Assembly (NCBI GenBank): GCA_020629195.1
Contig: JAHDDT010000001.1
Location: 36,312-69,811, forward strand
Direction of reading: 5' to 3'
Length of the DNA: 33,500 nucleotides
Origin: Hellea sp.
GTDB taxonomy: Bacteria; Pseudomonadota; Alphaproteobacteria; Caulobacterales; Maricaulaceae
In this document: positions 1 through 7,935 of the stretch, piece by piece
Numbering within the stretch: the stretch's first letter is position 1
How the letters are laid out: the number at the start of each line of letters is the position of its first letter
Program-made: the position numbers and the translations under genes
Notes under the pieces: generated by a model
Seen by the model: only the letters and a program-made list of their open reading frames with translations
What the model was told of the DNA's origin: nothing
Database searches by the model: none

Positions 1-501
1 CTTGATATCACACAACGCCGTCGCAATTTGGTTGGTTCAGCCAGTTGCGGATTATGCGGGCTTGAAAATGTAGAGACTCTTTTTAAAGTTTTGCCTCATG
101 TAGCTGAGTCTCCAATAGAGCTTTCAAATGATGTCATGGATAAAGCGATGGCGCAGCTCAGAAACCGACAGCCCCTCAACGCGCAAACGCATAGCGTCCA
201 CGCTGCGGCTTGGGTCTCGCATACTGGCGAGATTATTATGAGCCGCGAAGATGTAGGGCGGCACAATGCGCTTGATAAACTTTTAGGGGCCTTAGCTCTG
301 AAAGATATGGATGTGACTGAAGGGTTTCTACTTATGTCTAGCCGCTGTTCTTATGAGATTGTTGAGAAAGCGGCGCGGCGCGGCGTTCAGGCCATCTTAT
401 CTATTTCGGGGCCGACAGCATTTGCCATGCGAAAGGCAAAAGAGGCGAATATGAGCCTCTATGCGCGAGCCGAAAATAAAGGCGTAAGAATAAAAGTCTG
501 A
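1..501 (+). CDS. fdhD: Formate dehydrogenase accessory sulfurtransferase FdhD, 5' truncated by window edge
   Basis: The frame is open from base 1, so the N-terminal part (roughly 100 residues by family length) lies outside the window; 166 residues are visible. FdhD passes sulfur from the cysteine desulfurase IscS to the bis-MGD molybdenum cofactor of formate dehydrogenase, in the cytoplasm. The diagnostic SASCGLCG segment, holding the CxxC sulfur-carrier cysteines, is near the left edge. The SREDVGRHNALDKLLG block and the SSRCSYEIVEKAARRG block that follow are also typical of the family. Its presence implies a molybdenum/tungsten formate dehydrogenase elsewhere in the genome, which would suit the formate-producing pathway encoded downstream. 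Family identification is secure; the role in this context is inferred. Confidence 0.95.
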   Translation, partial: LDITQRRRNLVGSASCGLCGLENVETLFKVLPHVAESPIELSNDVMDKAMAQLRNRQPLNAQTHSVHAAAWVSHTGEIIMSREDVGRHNALDKLLGALALKDMDVTEGFLLMSSRCSYEIVEKAARRGVQAILSISGPTAFAMRKAKEANMSLYARAENKGVRIKV

Positions 502-548
502 GTTTTTAAGCTCCAGTTCTTTTTCTGACTTGCCAATTCTGTAAAGCA

Positions 549-558
549 GCCATATGGC
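549..558. promoter_or_regulatory. Perfect 10-bp palindrome upstream of the MFS gene
   Basis: GCCATATGGC is a perfect inverted repeat in the 108-base gap between fdhD and the MFS gene, about 50 bases before the MFS start. It could be an operator half-site pair, but a single short palindrome is weak evidence. The same gap has an AAGGA ribosome binding site at about 596-600. Confidence 0.2.
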
Positions 559-609
559 GAATTGAGACTTAAATGCGCGGCTAATAACCGCCTGTAAGGA
601 TGTGAGACA

Positions 610-1851
610 ATGCGGGCTGTTCTTAGCTCTATTGGGGCGCTGTTAATATCAGCCGCAATCCTGCTCGCGGGCGGAGGTCTGCTCTCGACATTGATTGCCA
701 TCCGCGCAGAGGTCGAAGGCTTCCCGCTTGTTGCCATTGGACTTCTGACATCCGCCTATTTTGTAGGCTTTATCGGCGGGTGCATCGGCACGCCTTATTT
801 GGTCAAGCGGGTAGGGCATGTGAGGGTATTTGCTGCATTATCGGCTTTAACGGCGGCGGCAACGCTCACCCACGTTCTGGTTATAAATGTGCCAACATGG
901 CTTATTTTGCGCGTCATAACAGGCTTCAGCTTTGCGGGGCTCTATATGCTTATTGAGAGCTGGATAAATGAGCAAGCGCCAAATGAGAAACGGGGGCAAG
1001 TCTTAGCCATTTACCGCATGGTTGATTTAGGTGCTGTTACGGCAGGTCAATTTATGCTGACTTTGGCTGATCCCAAAGACTTCATTTTGTTTTCAATCGT
1101 GGCAATTTGTATTTCCATGGCGATATTCCCCATATCTGTTTCGACCTCCAAAGCCCCAGTCGCGGTTTCGCAAACGTCACTTAATTTAAAAAAGCTCATC
1201 AAAACCTCTCCCTTGGCTGTAGCAGGGTGTTTTGCGGTGGGTCTATCTAATGGATCTTTTTGGGGCGTTGCTCCCGTCTTTGTAAAACAGCTTGGCCATC
1301 CAATTATTGTTGTGTCGACTTTTATGAGTCTCGCCATCGCGGCAGGGGCTTTCCTGCAATGGCCAGTTGGGGCTTTGTCGGATAAACTTGGACGGCGTAT
1401 AATGATTATAATTATGTCAGCTTTGAGCGTGGGCGCTGGAATTTTTCTTTGGCAATATGCGCCGTTATCTCAAACCATGTTACTCTTTGGCGGAGCGCTT
1501 TACGGTGCTTTTGCGATGCAGCTCTTTGGGTTGTCTGCTGCCCTTGCAAATGATTATGCAGAGCCGCATGAATTCGTCGCAATTAGTGGCGGCTTATTTT
1601 TAATTTATGGTATTGGGTCTGTTATAGGCCCCTCAATCGCGCCTATTGTCATGTCGCTTTACACGGCCTCAGCTATGTTTGCATTCACGGCTTTTGTTCA
1701 TATGGGTCTGGTGTTTTATGCGCTCTACCGCACGTCGCAGCGCAAACCAGCAGAGGGAGGGGATTACGTTAATGTGGCGCGTCCGCGTTCCATGATGTTG
1801 ATATTGCGCACAGATCCGCGAAACCTGCTTAAGCGAAAGAAAAAGTCATAA
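610..1851 (+). CDS. MFS transporter, YcaD-like
   Basis: 413-residue inner-membrane transporter of the major facilitator superfamily with about twelve hydrophobic segments. Its N-terminal half resembles the E. coli YcaD type: a first helix with LLSTLIAIRAE, then the loop-2 region YLVKRVGHVRVF (the conserved basic G-x-x-x-D/R-R-x-G style loop), and later the repeat-half loop GALSDKLGRRIM at about residues 255-266. The C-terminal 40 residues are polar and basic and probably cytoplasmic. The ATG at 610 follows an AAGGA at suitable distance. The 3' end overlaps the convergent regulator gene by 6 bases. The substrate cannot be read from sequence; next to fdhD and the osmolyte genes, a small organic solute is possible but unproven. 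Confidence 0.85.
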   Translation: MRAVLSSIGALLISAAILLAGGGLLSTLIAIRAEVEGFPLVAIGLLTSAYFVGFIGGCIGTPYLVKRVGHVRVFAALSALTAAATLTHVLVINVPTWLILRVITGFSFAGLYMLIESWINEQAPNEKRGQVLAIYRMVDLGAVTAGQFMLTLADPKDFILFSIVAICISMAIFPISVSTSKAPVAVSQTSLNLKKLIKTSPLAVAGCFAVGLSNGSFWGVAPVFVKQLGHPIIVVSTFMSLAIAAGAFLQWPVGALSDKLGRRIMIIIMSALSVGAGIFLWQYAPLSQTMLLFGGALYGAFAMQLFGLSAALANDYAEPHEFVAISGGLFLIYGIGSVIGPSIAPIVMSLYTASAMFAFTAFVHMGLVFYALYRTSQRKPAEGGDYVNVARPRSMMLILRTDPRNLLKRKKKS

Positions 1852-2805
1852 ACGTTCTTGATGAGGGGAATGTCCAAATTTTGCTTTATAGCTTCGCGAG
1901 AAAGTTGAAGCAGAATTGAAGCCACTGGCTAACCCAACTTCCATCACTGACATAGCCGTTTGGCGCAGAAAATGTCTGGCGCGTTCTAGCCGTAAACTAA
2001 GGTAGTATTTGCCAGGTGATGTTTTGAGTTGCTCTTTAAACAATCGTTCTAATTGCCGTAATGAAAGACCTACTTTTTGGGCCAAGCGCGATAATGTCAA
2101 TGGCTCTTCGATATAGGCTTCCATATAGCCTATAGCGGCCAAAAGCTTGGGGTGTCTTATACCCGTGCGATGCGTAATTGCCATGCGTTGATTATGATGA
2201 GGCTCGCGAACAAAATTATGTAAAAGCTGTTCAGCTACATTTTGGGCTAGGGCATCACCATGGTCGAGTCTGATAGAGTGTATCATCATATCTATAGGCG
2301 CTGTGCCTCCTGAACATGTGTAACGCTTTCGGTCGATTTCGAATAAGGTCGCCGTGATCTCAAGGGCTGGATACAACTCTTTGAAAGATTCAATATTTTC
2401 CCAATGAATGGTGCAGCGATGTCCTGATAAAACACCTGCATAAGCCAAAGCCTCTGAGCCCGTACAGACAGCGCCGACAGCAAGGCCTTTTCGCGCAATG
2501 CGCCTTATATCTGCGCCCAATTCAGGTGTTAAAAAACGGCGCGGACGTAACCCTGCACAAATAAAGACTACGTCGCAATCCAAAGCACCTGCAGAGGTGT
2601 TGTCGGGTGTTATCGTGACTTGGTTGCTGGCTTTAACAGGTTTGCCTTCCGAGCTTAGGGCTTGCCATTCATAAAGCGGCTTTCGGCTTAATCGATTGGC
2701 CGCGCGCAATGGTTCAATGCAGGCGGTAAAGGCCATCATGGAAAAATCAGGCATCAAAATGAACCCAATTTTTTGTGGTCGATTATGTGGTCCTTGGCCG
2801 AACAT
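1846..2805 (-). CDS. GlxA/GbdR-type AraC-family transcriptional regulator
   Basis: 319 residues with two domains. An N-terminal DJ-1/PfpI-like amidotransferase-fold sensor spans about residues 10-185, with a nucleophile-elbow-like GAVCTGSEALA near 111-121, the CTIHWE block near 131-136 and GTAPIDMMI near 167-175. A C-terminal AraC double helix-turn-helix spans about 215-316 (LSRLAQKVGLSLRQLERLFK, then VGLASGFNSASTFSRSYKAKFG). This architecture and the HWE segment match the GbdR/CdhR/ArgR group, whose best-known member GbdR activates glycine betaine and dimethylglycine catabolism in Pseudomonas. It lies 42 bases downstream of dddP on the same strand and so is probably co-transcribed with it. 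Likely targets (inference) are the dddP promoter, the divergent fhs operon and perhaps soxBDAG. Confidence 0.88.
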   Translation of the reverse strand: MFGQGPHNRPQKIGFILMPDFSMMAFTACIEPLRAANRLSRKPLYEWQALSSEGKPVKASNQVTITPDNTSAGALDCDVVFICAGLRPRRFLTPELGADIRRIARKGLAVGAVCTGSEALAYAGVLSGHRCTIHWENIESFKELYPALEITATLFEIDRKRYTCSGGTAPIDMMIHSIRLDHGDALAQNVAEQLLHNFVREPHHNQRMAITHRTGIRHPKLLAAIGYMEAYIEEPLTLSRLAQKVGLSLRQLERLFKEQLKTSPGKYYLSLRLERARHFLRQTAMSVMEVGLASGFNSASTFSRSYKAKFGHSPHQERL

Positions 2806-2847
2806 CAGCCTATATATAACTTTTGGTCAAAAGAGCGAAGTTCGGAG

Positions 2848-4197
2848 TTACAGGGCATTTTGCAGCAACCTTTCTTCATAAGGGTATGGCGTGAGGTTTT
2901 CATATCCGTCCTGGGTTATGAGGATTTGATTTTCCAGTTTTACACCGTTAGTGCCGCCAACTTTGCCCGTATAGGCTTCCACGCATAGGATCATGCCGGG
3001 TTGTAATTCATCTTCGAAGGCCCCCTCTATGAAGTGATCCTCATAATAAATGCTGGGATATTCATCGCATAATCCCACCCCATGCATTTTGACGCAGTAT
3101 TTTTGAGCTTGATACGCCTCGGGCAAAACATGGCCTTTAAATGTGAGGTCTTTAAATGAGACGCCTGGTTTTAAGAGCTCCGTATTTTCAAGGATATGGT
3201 CATAGGCCATTTGGTAACAGTCTTTTTGTTCCGTTGTACCGTCTCCATCGCCGACAAGCCACGTTCGCGACATGTCACAGCACATACCGTAAAGTCCGAT
3301 AAGGTCTGTATCAAAGGCCAAGAGCTCTCCATCTTTTATGATACGAGGCCCTGCTTCCTGCATCCATGGGTTTGTTCTGGGACCAGAAGAGAGAATGCGC
3401 GTCTCAATCCACTCTCCGCCGCGCGCAATATTTTCATGGTGAAGTACGGCCCAGAGTTCCACTTCGGCGAGTCCGGGTTGCAAAGCTTTATGCATATTCT
3501 TAACGGCTATTCCACATGCGGCAGCGGCGCATTTCATAGCTGTAATCTCGTCTGGGCCTTTAATCAGGCGAGCTTGTTCCATGATTGATTGTCCAGACCT
3601 ATAATTGATGCCGACATCCTGAAAACTTTGAGAAACGGCTACATCCATGCGGTCAATAGCGATACGGCCTTCACAGCCGTGCTGTGTCATGACATCCTTT
3701 ATCTCTTTTGCAAATTTTGACGCTTGAGCAGATTCTTTTGCGCCATGTTCAAAATAGAAAGCGCCTGCACCGCTGCGAACTTCGTTAATGAGTGGAAGGT
3801 GGCGGGTCATGTGCTCGCAATGCGTAAAGTCCCATAATACAATGTGCCCGTCTGCACTGATAAAGGCCGCACGTGCCAGATTATGCAGAGTCCAGACCTG
3901 CATATTCATGGAATCTGTTGCATAGCGAATATTGATGGGGTCGAATAATAATATACCTCCAATATTAGATTTCTGAAGTTCAGCCATAATACGCTCACGG
4001 CGATAAAGTCGCATCTGAGGCAAGTTAGGAAGGGAAAGCCCCATTTCGGCTAATTCAGTCATCGCCCGTAATGTCGGCCCTATTTCGGGAGTGTCAAAAG
4101 ATGCACGGCGCGCCTCAATATCCGCCTGAATTTTAGGCCCAATTTTGCGGTGTATTTGCGGTCTCGCTGTCGTTATAGGCGATTTTTGAGGTCTCAT
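2848..4197 (-). CDS. dddP: DMSP lyase DddP (M24 peptidase fold)
   Basis: Cleaves dimethylsulfoniopropionate to dimethyl sulfide and acrylate; a cytoplasmic metalloenzyme built on the M24 (creatinase/aminopeptidase P) fold. The protein is 448 residues from the ATG at 4197. ATG 4218 and TTG 4224 are alternatives; none has a clear Shine-Dalgarno, and 4197 best fits family length. It reads as DddP rather than a generic M24 peptidase through GGEWIETRILSSGPRTNPW, LLAFDTDLIGLYGMC and YGVKMHGVGLCDE-like segments. Counting from this start, the residues corresponding to the five metal ligands are Asp296, Asp308, His372, Glu407 and Glu422, and the proposed catalytic Asp is Asp378 in GLCDE; all are present. 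It is transcribed divergently from the fhs one-carbon operon and followed by a GbdR-like regulator. Activity is inferred from residue conservation, not shown. Confidence 0.9.
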   Translation of the reverse strand: MRPQKSPITTARPQIHRKIGPKIQADIEARRASFDTPEIGPTLRAMTELAEMGLSLPNLPQMRLYRRERIMAELQKSNIGGILLFDPINIRYATDSMNMQVWTLHNLARAAFISADGHIVLWDFTHCEHMTRHLPLINEVRSGAGAFYFEHGAKESAQASKFAKEIKDVMTQHGCEGRIAIDRMDVAVSQSFQDVGINYRSGQSIMEQARLIKGPDEITAMKCAAAACGIAVKNMHKALQPGLAEVELWAVLHHENIARGGEWIETRILSSGPRTNPWMQEAGPRIIKDGELLAFDTDLIGLYGMCCDMSRTWLVGDGDGTTEQKDCYQMAYDHILENTELLKPGVSFKDLTFKGHVLPEAYQAQKYCVKMHGVGLCDEYPSIYYEDHFIEGAFEDELQPGMILCVEAYTGKVGGTNGVKLENQILITQDGYENLTPYPYEERLLQNAL

Positions 4198-4427
4198 AAC
4201 GTCAATAATACAGTACATTATCAAGATAGCGTATAGCTACACCCTTCAATAAGAGAACCATTCAAATTTATTATTCCAGTCATAAGTGCAGTTGCAATTT
4301 CTGGTGCTAAAGCGCTATGTGAGAAAAATTTAGCTACGTCGCTTTTCGTAAATTATTTGACGTATATTGAAAAGTTATGTGCTATTTTTGCTCTAGTTTT
4401 AAATAAAATTACAATAGGCTTTAAGGC
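4198..4427. promoter_or_regulatory. Divergent promoter region between dddP and the fhs operon
   Basis: This AT-rich 230-base gap, the longest in the window, separates two divergent transcription units. A TTGACG hexamer at 4357-4362 is followed 17 bases later by TGCTAT at 4380-4385, a plausible but weak sigma-70-like pair pointing toward fhs. The heptamer TAGCTAC occurs twice (4234-4240 and 4331-4337). No riboswitch fold or ORF was recognised here. One regulator, such as the GbdR-like protein, could control both sides; this is inference. Confidence 0.4.
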
Positions 4428-6128
4428 ATGACACAGCAGAACCTCCCAGCGCCCGGCGCAGCAGATATCGACATTGCGCGCGCGGCTAAAATGAAGAGCC
4501 TATTACCTTTGGCGGAAGAAAAGCTTGGTATTCCAGCTGAAGCTCTCGTGCCTTACGGCCACTACAAAGCAAAGCTGTCCTTGGATTATATTGATAGCCT
4601 TAAAGATAAGCCCGACGGGAAATTGGTACTTGTGACGGCTGTGACGCCAACCCCCGCTGGTGAGGGAAAGACAACGACATCGGTTGGCCTTAATGATGGC
4701 CTTAACCGCATAGGCGTTAAATCTATGGTATGCCTAAGGGAGCCTTCTTTGGGGCCATGTTTTGGTATGAAGGGCGGGGCTGCTGGAGGTGGGCGTGCGC
4801 AAGTTTTACCGATGGAAGACATTAATCTTCACTTTAACGGGGATTTCCACGCCATAACCTCTGCACATTCTCTGATTTCAGCTATGTTGGATAATCATAT
4901 GCAGTGGGGGAATGAACTGGATATTGACCCGCGCCGAATTACGTGGCGCCGCGTTGTGGATATGAACGACCGTGCACTTCGCCATATCGTCATGGGTCTC
5001 GGCGGCCCGACGCAAGGTATCGTGCGCGAAGGCGGTTTTGATATCACTGTGGCTTCAGAGATCATGGCAATTTTCTGCTTGGCGACGGATCTTAAAGATC
5101 TTCAAAAGCGCATTGGCGATATAATTGTTGCGAAGACGTCAAAAAAGAAGCCTGTCACGGTTCGTGATATCGGCGCGGATGGCGCCGTGACTGTTCTGCT
5201 TAAGGATGCTTTCCAGCCTAATCTTGTGCAATCTATAGAGCATAATATGGCCTTTATTCATGGGGGGCCTTTCGCCAATATCGCACATGGCTGTAATTCT
5301 GTAGTAGCAACGCAAACGGCGCTTAAGATGACTGACGTTGTCGTAACAGAGGCCGGATTTGGAGCGGATTTGGGCGCAGAGAAGTTCCTTGATATTAAGT
5401 GCCGTCAATCGGGTCTTCGTCCTGATGCTGTAGTGCTTGTCTGCACAATCCGCGCTATGAAGATGCAAGGCGGTGTCCCAAAAAATGAGTTAGGGCCACA
5501 AAACATTGAAGCTGTTCGTGAGGGCTGCGTGAATGTTGAACGTCATATCCAAAACCTAAAGAAATTTGGCCTTACGCCTGTGGTGTCTATCAACCACTTC
5601 ATCCATGACACGGATGAGGAGATTGCTGTTGTGAAAGAAATTTGTGATCGTGAAAATGTTCCTATGGTGATAGCGCGTCACTGGGCCGAAGGCGGCGCAG
5701 GGGCGGAAGACTTGGCCAAAGCCGTACAGGCAGAGCTGGCAAAGCCAAAGCCAAGCGTCACCCTTATGTATGAGGATTCGGATAAGCTTGCGGTGAAAGT
5801 CGAGAAGGTAGCGAAAGAAATCTACCGTGCGGAGAATGTTATTATCAGCGCCGCCGCCAAAACAACATTCAGGCAGGTTGAGAAGATGGGATTTGGACAT
5901 TTGCCGATTTGTATTGCCAAAACACAATCTAGCTTTTCAACGGATCCTAAAAAGTTAGGCGCAACATCAGGTCATACTGTTGAAGTCCGCGAAGCGACTT
6001 TAAATGCAGGTGCAGGTTTTGTAGTTGCAATATGCGGAACGATAATGCGTATGCCGGGCTTGCCGCGCCATCCAGCCGCACTAGATATTGGCCTAGATGA
6101 AGACGGGCAAATTGTGGGTCTCGCATAG
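4428..6128 (+). CDS. fhs: Formate--tetrahydrofolate ligase
   Basis: 566 residues, full length for the family. Catalyses formate + ATP + THF to 10-formyl-THF + ADP + Pi, reversibly and in the cytoplasm. The ATP loop [12 protein letters not shown] is at residues 73-84 and the strongly conserved [19 protein letters not shown] follows at about 104-122. The C-terminal [24 protein letters not shown] is also typical. It is the first gene of an eight-gene operon (24 bases to the next gene) whose other members remove and oxidise methyl groups. In that setting it most likely runs toward formate, giving one ATP by substrate-level phosphorylation per methyl group; this direction is inferred. FolD and FchA, needed between methylene-THF and formyl-THF, are not in the window. 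Confidence 0.97.
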   Translation: MTQQNLPAPGAADIDIARAAKMKSLLPLAEEKLGIPAEALVPYGHYKAKLSLDYIDSLKDKPDGKLVLVTAVTPTPAGEGKTTTSVGLNDGLNRIGVKSMVCLREPSLGPCFGMKGGAAGGGRAQVLPMEDINLHFNGDFHAITSAHSLISAMLDNHMQWGNELDIDPRRITWRRVVDMNDRALRHIVMGLGGPTQGIVREGGFDITVASEIMAIFCLATDLKDLQKRIGDIIVAKTSKKKPVTVRDIGADGAVTVLLKDAFQPNLVQSIEHNMAFIHGGPFANIAHGCNSVVATQTALKMTDVVVTEAGFGADLGAEKFLDIKCRQSGLRPDAVVLVCTIRAMKMQGGVPKNELGPQNIEAVREGCVNVERHIQNLKKFGLTPVVSINHFIHDTDEEIAVVKEICDRENVPMVIARHWAEGGAGAEDLAKAVQAELAKPKPSVTLMYEDSDKLAVKVEKVAKEIYRAENVIISAAAKTTFRQVEKMGFGHLPICIAKTQSSFSTDPKKLGATSGHTVEVREATLNAGAGFVVAICGTIMRMPGLPRHPAALDIGLDEDGQIVGLA

Positions 6129-6152
6129 CGCGGTCTGTGAAGGGAAATTATT

Positions 6153-6842
6153 ATGAGCGATCAAGACGAAGAAATCATTCTCAAAGACTTAGATGATACT
6201 GAGCTTGTCCAACAAATGATGGACGATCTTTATGACGGGATGATACCAGAGGTCACAGAAGGGACAAAAATTCTGCTCGACAGAGGGTGGGATGCCAATA
6301 TGGTTCTTAATGACGCCTTGGTCGAGGGTATGCGTATCGTTGGCGTTGATTTCAGAGATGGTATTTTATTTGTGCCCGAAGTCCTGCAAAGCGCTAATGC
6401 GATGAAGGGTGGTATGAATTTACTCCGTCCTATCCTTGCGGCGAGTGAAAATAATTCCAGCGTCGGAAAATATGTTATCGGAACGGTTAAAGGCGACATT
6501 CATGATATCGGTAAAAATCTTGTTGGCATGATGCTCGAAGGGGCTGGATTCGAAGTTATTGATTTGGGAATAAACACACCCGTTGAAGAATATCTCGCCG
6601 CTATTGAGGAGCATGAGCCTAATATCTTAGGTATGTCGGCGCTGCTCACAACAACTATGCCTTATATGGGTGTTGTGATTGAGGAATTGGATAAGCGAGG
6701 TATCCTCAAAGAACTGCCTGTGATGGTGGGCGGCGCCCCGCTAAACCAAGAATTTGCAGATGCGATTAACGCCCATACCTATGGTCGTGACGCGGCTATG
6801 AGTGCGGAGCTTGCAAAAGCAATTATGGGTAAAAATAGATAG
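6153..6842 (+). CDS. Corrinoid (methylcobamide) carrier protein, MtgC/MttC-like
   Basis: 229 residues. An N-terminal four-helix cap domain (about 15-95) is followed by a Rossmann-like cobalamin-binding domain (about 105-228). The base-off/His-on motif DxHxxG is complete (Asp115, His117, Gly120 in KGDIHDIGKN), with the accompanying Ser162-x-Leu164 and the VGGAPLN glycine pair at 193-194. Members of this family shuttle a methyl group on cobalt between a substrate methyltransferase and a THF or CoM methyltransferase. Here the partners are the MttB-family protein and the pterin methyltransferase of the same operon. The first 30 residues are very acidic (11 Asp/Glu, one Lys), longer and more charged than the fold needs. 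The cobalamin supply must come from elsewhere, as no corrin genes are in the window. Confidence 0.93.
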   Translation: MSDQDEEIILKDLDDTELVQQMMDDLYDGMIPEVTEGTKILLDRGWDANMVLNDALVEGMRIVGVDFRDGILFVPEVLQSANAMKGGMNLLRPILAASENNSSVGKYVIGTVKGDIHDIGKNLVGMMLEGAGFEVIDLGINTPVEEYLAAIEEHEPNILGMSALLTTTMPYMGVVIEELDKRGILKELPVMVGGAPLNQEFADAINAHTYGRDAAMSAELAKAIMGKNR

Positions 6843-6848
6843 GCCGTT

Positions 6849-7484
6849 ATGAGAGTGTCTTCTCAACATAAGACTCTCATTTTGGCGTGCGGTGCATTGG
6901 CTAAGGAACTTGTCTATTTGCTCGGGCAAGCGAAACATGAGGCTGAACTGAAATGTTTGCCCGCCAGTTATCACAATCACCCAAACAAAATTGTCCCAGG
7001 ACTAAAGGCCATTTTAGACGAATGCGCCGCTGAATATGACACGATACTCATTGGCTATGGTGATTGCGGGACGGGCGGCGGCTTGGACAGATTACTTGAA
7101 GACTACCCGAATGCGACTCGTTTACCGGGAACGCATTGCTATGGCTTTTATGCGGGACTAGCCCAGTTTGATGATATGATGGAAGAAGAGTTAGGAACCT
7201 TTTTCTTGACCGATTACCTTGTTCGGCATTTTGACACCTTAATCATCAAAGGTATGGGCATAGACCGCTATCCTGATCTGAAAGAGACATATTTTGAGCA
7301 TTATAAAAAACTGACTTACTTGGCGCAAACCGAAGATGAAGCTTTGCAAATTCAAGCTCAAGCCGCTGCCCGTAAACTAGGTCTAACTTATCACTATCAT
7401 TTTACAGGCTATGGCGAAGTTGAAGCGGCTATTACATCATTCGGTTTGGACACTAATTATCAAGAAAGCATACGTCATGTATAA
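6849..7484 (+). CDS. DUF1638 domain protein of the corrinoid methyltransferase operon
   Basis: 211 residues; recognised as DUF1638 from its signature IGYGDCGTGGGLDRLL near residues 68-83 and GTHCYGFYAGL near 95-105. The cysteines in YGDCG and THCYG are the obvious candidates for a metal site. No signal peptide or membrane segment. The biochemical function of this family is not known to me; it recurs beside MttB-like methyltransferases and corrinoid proteins, so a role in cobamide handling, reactivation or folate binding is possible. It starts 6 bases after the corrinoid gene and overlaps the metV-like gene by 8 bases, so translation of these genes is probably coupled. Confidence 0.85.
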   Translation: MRVSSQHKTLILACGALAKELVYLLGQAKHEAELKCLPASYHNHPNKIVPGLKAILDECAAEYDTILIGYGDCGTGGGLDRLLEDYPNATRLPGTHCYGFYAGLAQFDDMMEEELGTFFLTDYLVRHFDTLIIKGMGIDRYPDLKETYFEHYKKLTYLAQTEDEALQIQAQAAARKLGLTYHYHFTGYGEVEAAITSFGLDTNYQESIRHV

Positions 7485-7935
7485 AGTGCGCCTTTGGTCT
7501 GTTCGCCGTTCGCGTTTTATGGAGGGGCTCTATAATACTGTGAACCCAGCTATTATTGCTGTGTTAAAGGGCATCACAAAAGTCTTTGGTAAGAAGTTGG
7601 ATAAACCCATCACAGCGGCAGAAGCTGGCTTGAAAGGCTTTCTGTTTGATTGCCAGATGTGCGGAAATTGCGCTTTGTCCAAAACAGGAATGAGCTGCCC
7701 AATGAATTGCCCTAAGACTATTCGTAATGGGCCTTGCGGCGGCGTTCGTCCGAATGGCATGTGCGAAGTCAAGCCTGAGATGCGCTGTGTTTGGGTCGCG
7801 GCTTGGGATGGTGCCTCGCGGATGAAAGATGGGGATGCAATTAAATCCATTGATTTCGCAGTTGATCATCGCGAAAAAGGGACATCCACTTGGCTTAAAT
7901 TAGCACGTGAAGAGCTCGCTGAGGATGCCAAATGA
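7477..7935 (+). CDS. metV: MetV-like Cys-rich protein (methylene-THF reductase C-terminal domain family)
   Basis: 152 residues from the ATG at 7477, which overlaps the DUF1638 stop; an upstream in-frame ATG at 7411 would add 22 residues read from inside the previous gene and is less likely. Eight cysteines sit between residues 59 and 104 (59, 62, 65, 74, 78, 87, 96, 104), in CQMCGNC, CPMNCPK, PCGG and MRCVW contexts, indicating a zinc and/or iron-sulfur site. The family is the small MetV subunit that pairs with MetF in acetogens and helps electrons reach or leave the flavin. Here it overlaps metF by 4 bases. In an apparent aerobe running the reaction oxidatively it could change the electron acceptor from NAD(P) to another carrier; that is inference. 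Confidence 0.82.
   Translation: MYKVRLWSVRRSRFMEGLYNTVNPAIIAVLKGITKVFGKKLDKPITAAEAGLKGFLFDCQMCGNCALSKTGMSCPMNCPKTIRNGPCGGVRPNGMCEVKPEMRCVWVAAWDGASRMKDGDAIKSIDFAVDHREKGTSTWLKLAREELAEDAK

Noticed and set aside
570-600. GCGG/CCGC hairpin as fdhD terminator
   Set aside because: The stem is only 4 bp and no T-run follows; it lies just before the MFS ribosome binding site.
3196-3588. 130-residue open frame antisense to dddP
   Set aside because: It lies wholly within the well-conserved dddP frame, has no recognisable domain and no convincing ribosome binding site; treated as a shadow frame. The same applies to other antisense frames in fhs, soxA and coaBC.
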